64,000 nt of DNA, from positions 2,631-66,630 of the forward strand of contig NZ_QVMQ01000010.1 of assembly GCF_010501105.1 (NCBI RefSeq), read 5' to 3'. The stretch is from Dysgonomonas sp. 511 (GTDB taxonomy: Bacteria > Bacteroidota > Bacteroidia > Bacteroidales > Dysgonomonadaceae). Under the pieces are notes generated by a model that saw nothing but the letters and a program-made list of their open reading frames with translations, made no database searches and was not told the DNA's origin. Positions 63,275-64,000 of this stretch are shown here, piece by piece. The translations under genes were made by a program, and so were the position numbers. Numbering within the stretch: position 1 is the first letter of the stretch; the number at the start of each line of letters is the position of its first letter.

Positions 63275-64000
63275 ATGACAATAACATTCGAAACTAAATG
63301 CTGGGAAAAAGATTGGATATATATCTTATGCAAAGGATATCTCGAAAAGATGATTGATAATTGCAATTATCCTTTTGACAATAAGGTGCTATTTATCAAT
63401 AATGTAAAGAATGTCGAATTAGTAAAAAAACATGCTCAGAAAAAGGTAGACAAGGGTATTATCGACAAATATGTTATTGTAGAAGAATATGCCACAAATG
63501 CGTTAGAGTTTTTTGGAATACAAAAAGATGATTTTAAAGGTGGATATTATTATTCCATTGCCGAACTTGTCAGTATCTATCTATGCAAAACTGATTTTCT
63601 GCTGCATTTCTCAAGTGATACCTGTATAACGAAAGATAACAACAACTGGGTAAAAAACACATTGGCAATAATGAATAGAAATGAAGAATATTTTGTTGCC
63701 AATCCCGTATGGAACGGTTGTATCGAAGAAGCCCAATCTGAATCTTTCGACGAAACTGAATCTAACTTTATAGGGTTTGGATTCTCCGACCAATGTTATC
63801 TGGTAAGGACAAAAGATTTTCAGAATCCTATCTATAATGAATCGAATATAGCATCAGCGAGATATCCCGAATATGGAGGAGAACTTTTTGAGAAACGTGT
63901 AGATGCATATATGAGAAACCACAACCTGAAAAGAATTACATCGAAAAACGCCTCATATGTACACAAAAATTACAAAGAGATTTCTTTCTGGGAAAAGATT
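63275..64000 (+). CDS. Glycan-cluster protein, cut by the right edge
   Basis: The reading frame is open from ATG 63275 to the window end (242 codons, no stop). It begins MTITFETKCWEKDWIYILCKGYLEK and contains LLHFSSDTCI, VANPVWNGC and EYGGELFEKRVDAYMRNHN. The FSSDTCI and GGELFEKR patterns suggest a GT-A-like sugar transferase of the same cluster. Its completeness and family cannot be judged here. Confidence 0.6.
   Translation, partial: MTITFETKCWEKDWIYILCKGYLEKMIDNCNYPFDNKVLFINNVKNVELVKKHAQKKVDKGIIDKYVIVEEYATNALEFFGIQKDDFKGGYYYSIAELVSIYLCKTDFLLHFSSDTCITKDNNNWVKNTLAIMNRNEEYFVANPVWNGCIEEAQSESFDETESNFIGFGFSDQCYLVRTKDFQNPIYNESNIASARYPEYGGELFEKRVDAYMRNHNLKRITSKNASYVHKNYKEISFWEKI

Overview
The window looks like a chromosome segment of a Bacteroidales bacterium, most plausibly Dysgonomonas or a close relative. 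This genus-level guess is inference; no 16S gene is present. Support comes from a subtype-iii (Bacteroidota) type VI secretion locus, TAnnTTTG -7 promoter boxes before many genes, lipoproteins with Bacteroidota-type lipoboxes, and the nusB-yajC-ybbR-coaE gene order. No tRNA, rRNA or CRISPR array was seen.

Positions 1-30100 hold a large T6SS locus, all on the minus strand, so it reads from right to left. An Hcp/TssD tube gene stands alone at the head (29693-30088). It is followed by the sheath genes tssB and tssC, two more TssD paralogues, an unknown gene, and then tssE, tssF, tssN, tssK, tssG, a tssO and a tssO-like gene. A PKD-domain protein, the lipoprotein tssR, a second tssF, tssH (ClpV), a small protein and vgrG (tssI) come next. 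The locus ends with a TPR/helical putative adaptor, an Imm17-like protein and a 1515-residue PAAR-like/Rhs effector. TssJ, TssL, TssM and TssA of the proteobacterial systems are absent, as expected for this subtype. A TetR-family gene lies divergently beyond a roughly 1 kb gene-free region. A 14-bp motif is identical upstream of both the lone hcp and tssB, and may be a shared control or start site.

The most interesting part is the 3' end of the Rhs gene (1-3550). After the full Rhs gene and its putative immunity gene come displaced Rhs C-terminal cassettes arranged as [Rhs core + toxin tip][immunity gene][about 245-bp repeat]. One cassette is complete (1059-2510, with an Imm21-like gene at 460-1032). 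A second runs off the left edge. The roughly 1 kb of nearly identical Rhs core in each would allow recombination that swaps the toxin tip. A related repeat fragment occurs inverted at about 39916-39996.

From 32 to 64 kb the content is mostly housekeeping. It includes a HIT protein and GreA, a thioredoxin-fold lipoprotein without its CxxC, thiamine pyrophosphokinase, and carboxynorspermidine decarboxylase. A secreted NlpC/P60 peptidase is paired with a dipeptide epimerase, which suggests murein peptide salvage. A radical SAM protein is paired with a DUF4130-type partner. DnaE and thioredoxin follow, then ZnuC/ZnuA without a permease, carbonic anhydrase, CoaE/YbbR/YajC/NusB, a second HIT protein and Der. 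Two paralogous lipoproteins and RnpA/YidD come next. The window ends in a surface-polysaccharide glycosyltransferase cluster whose last gene is cut by the edge. A 196-bp palindromic MITE-like element lies between the radical SAM pair and dnaE.
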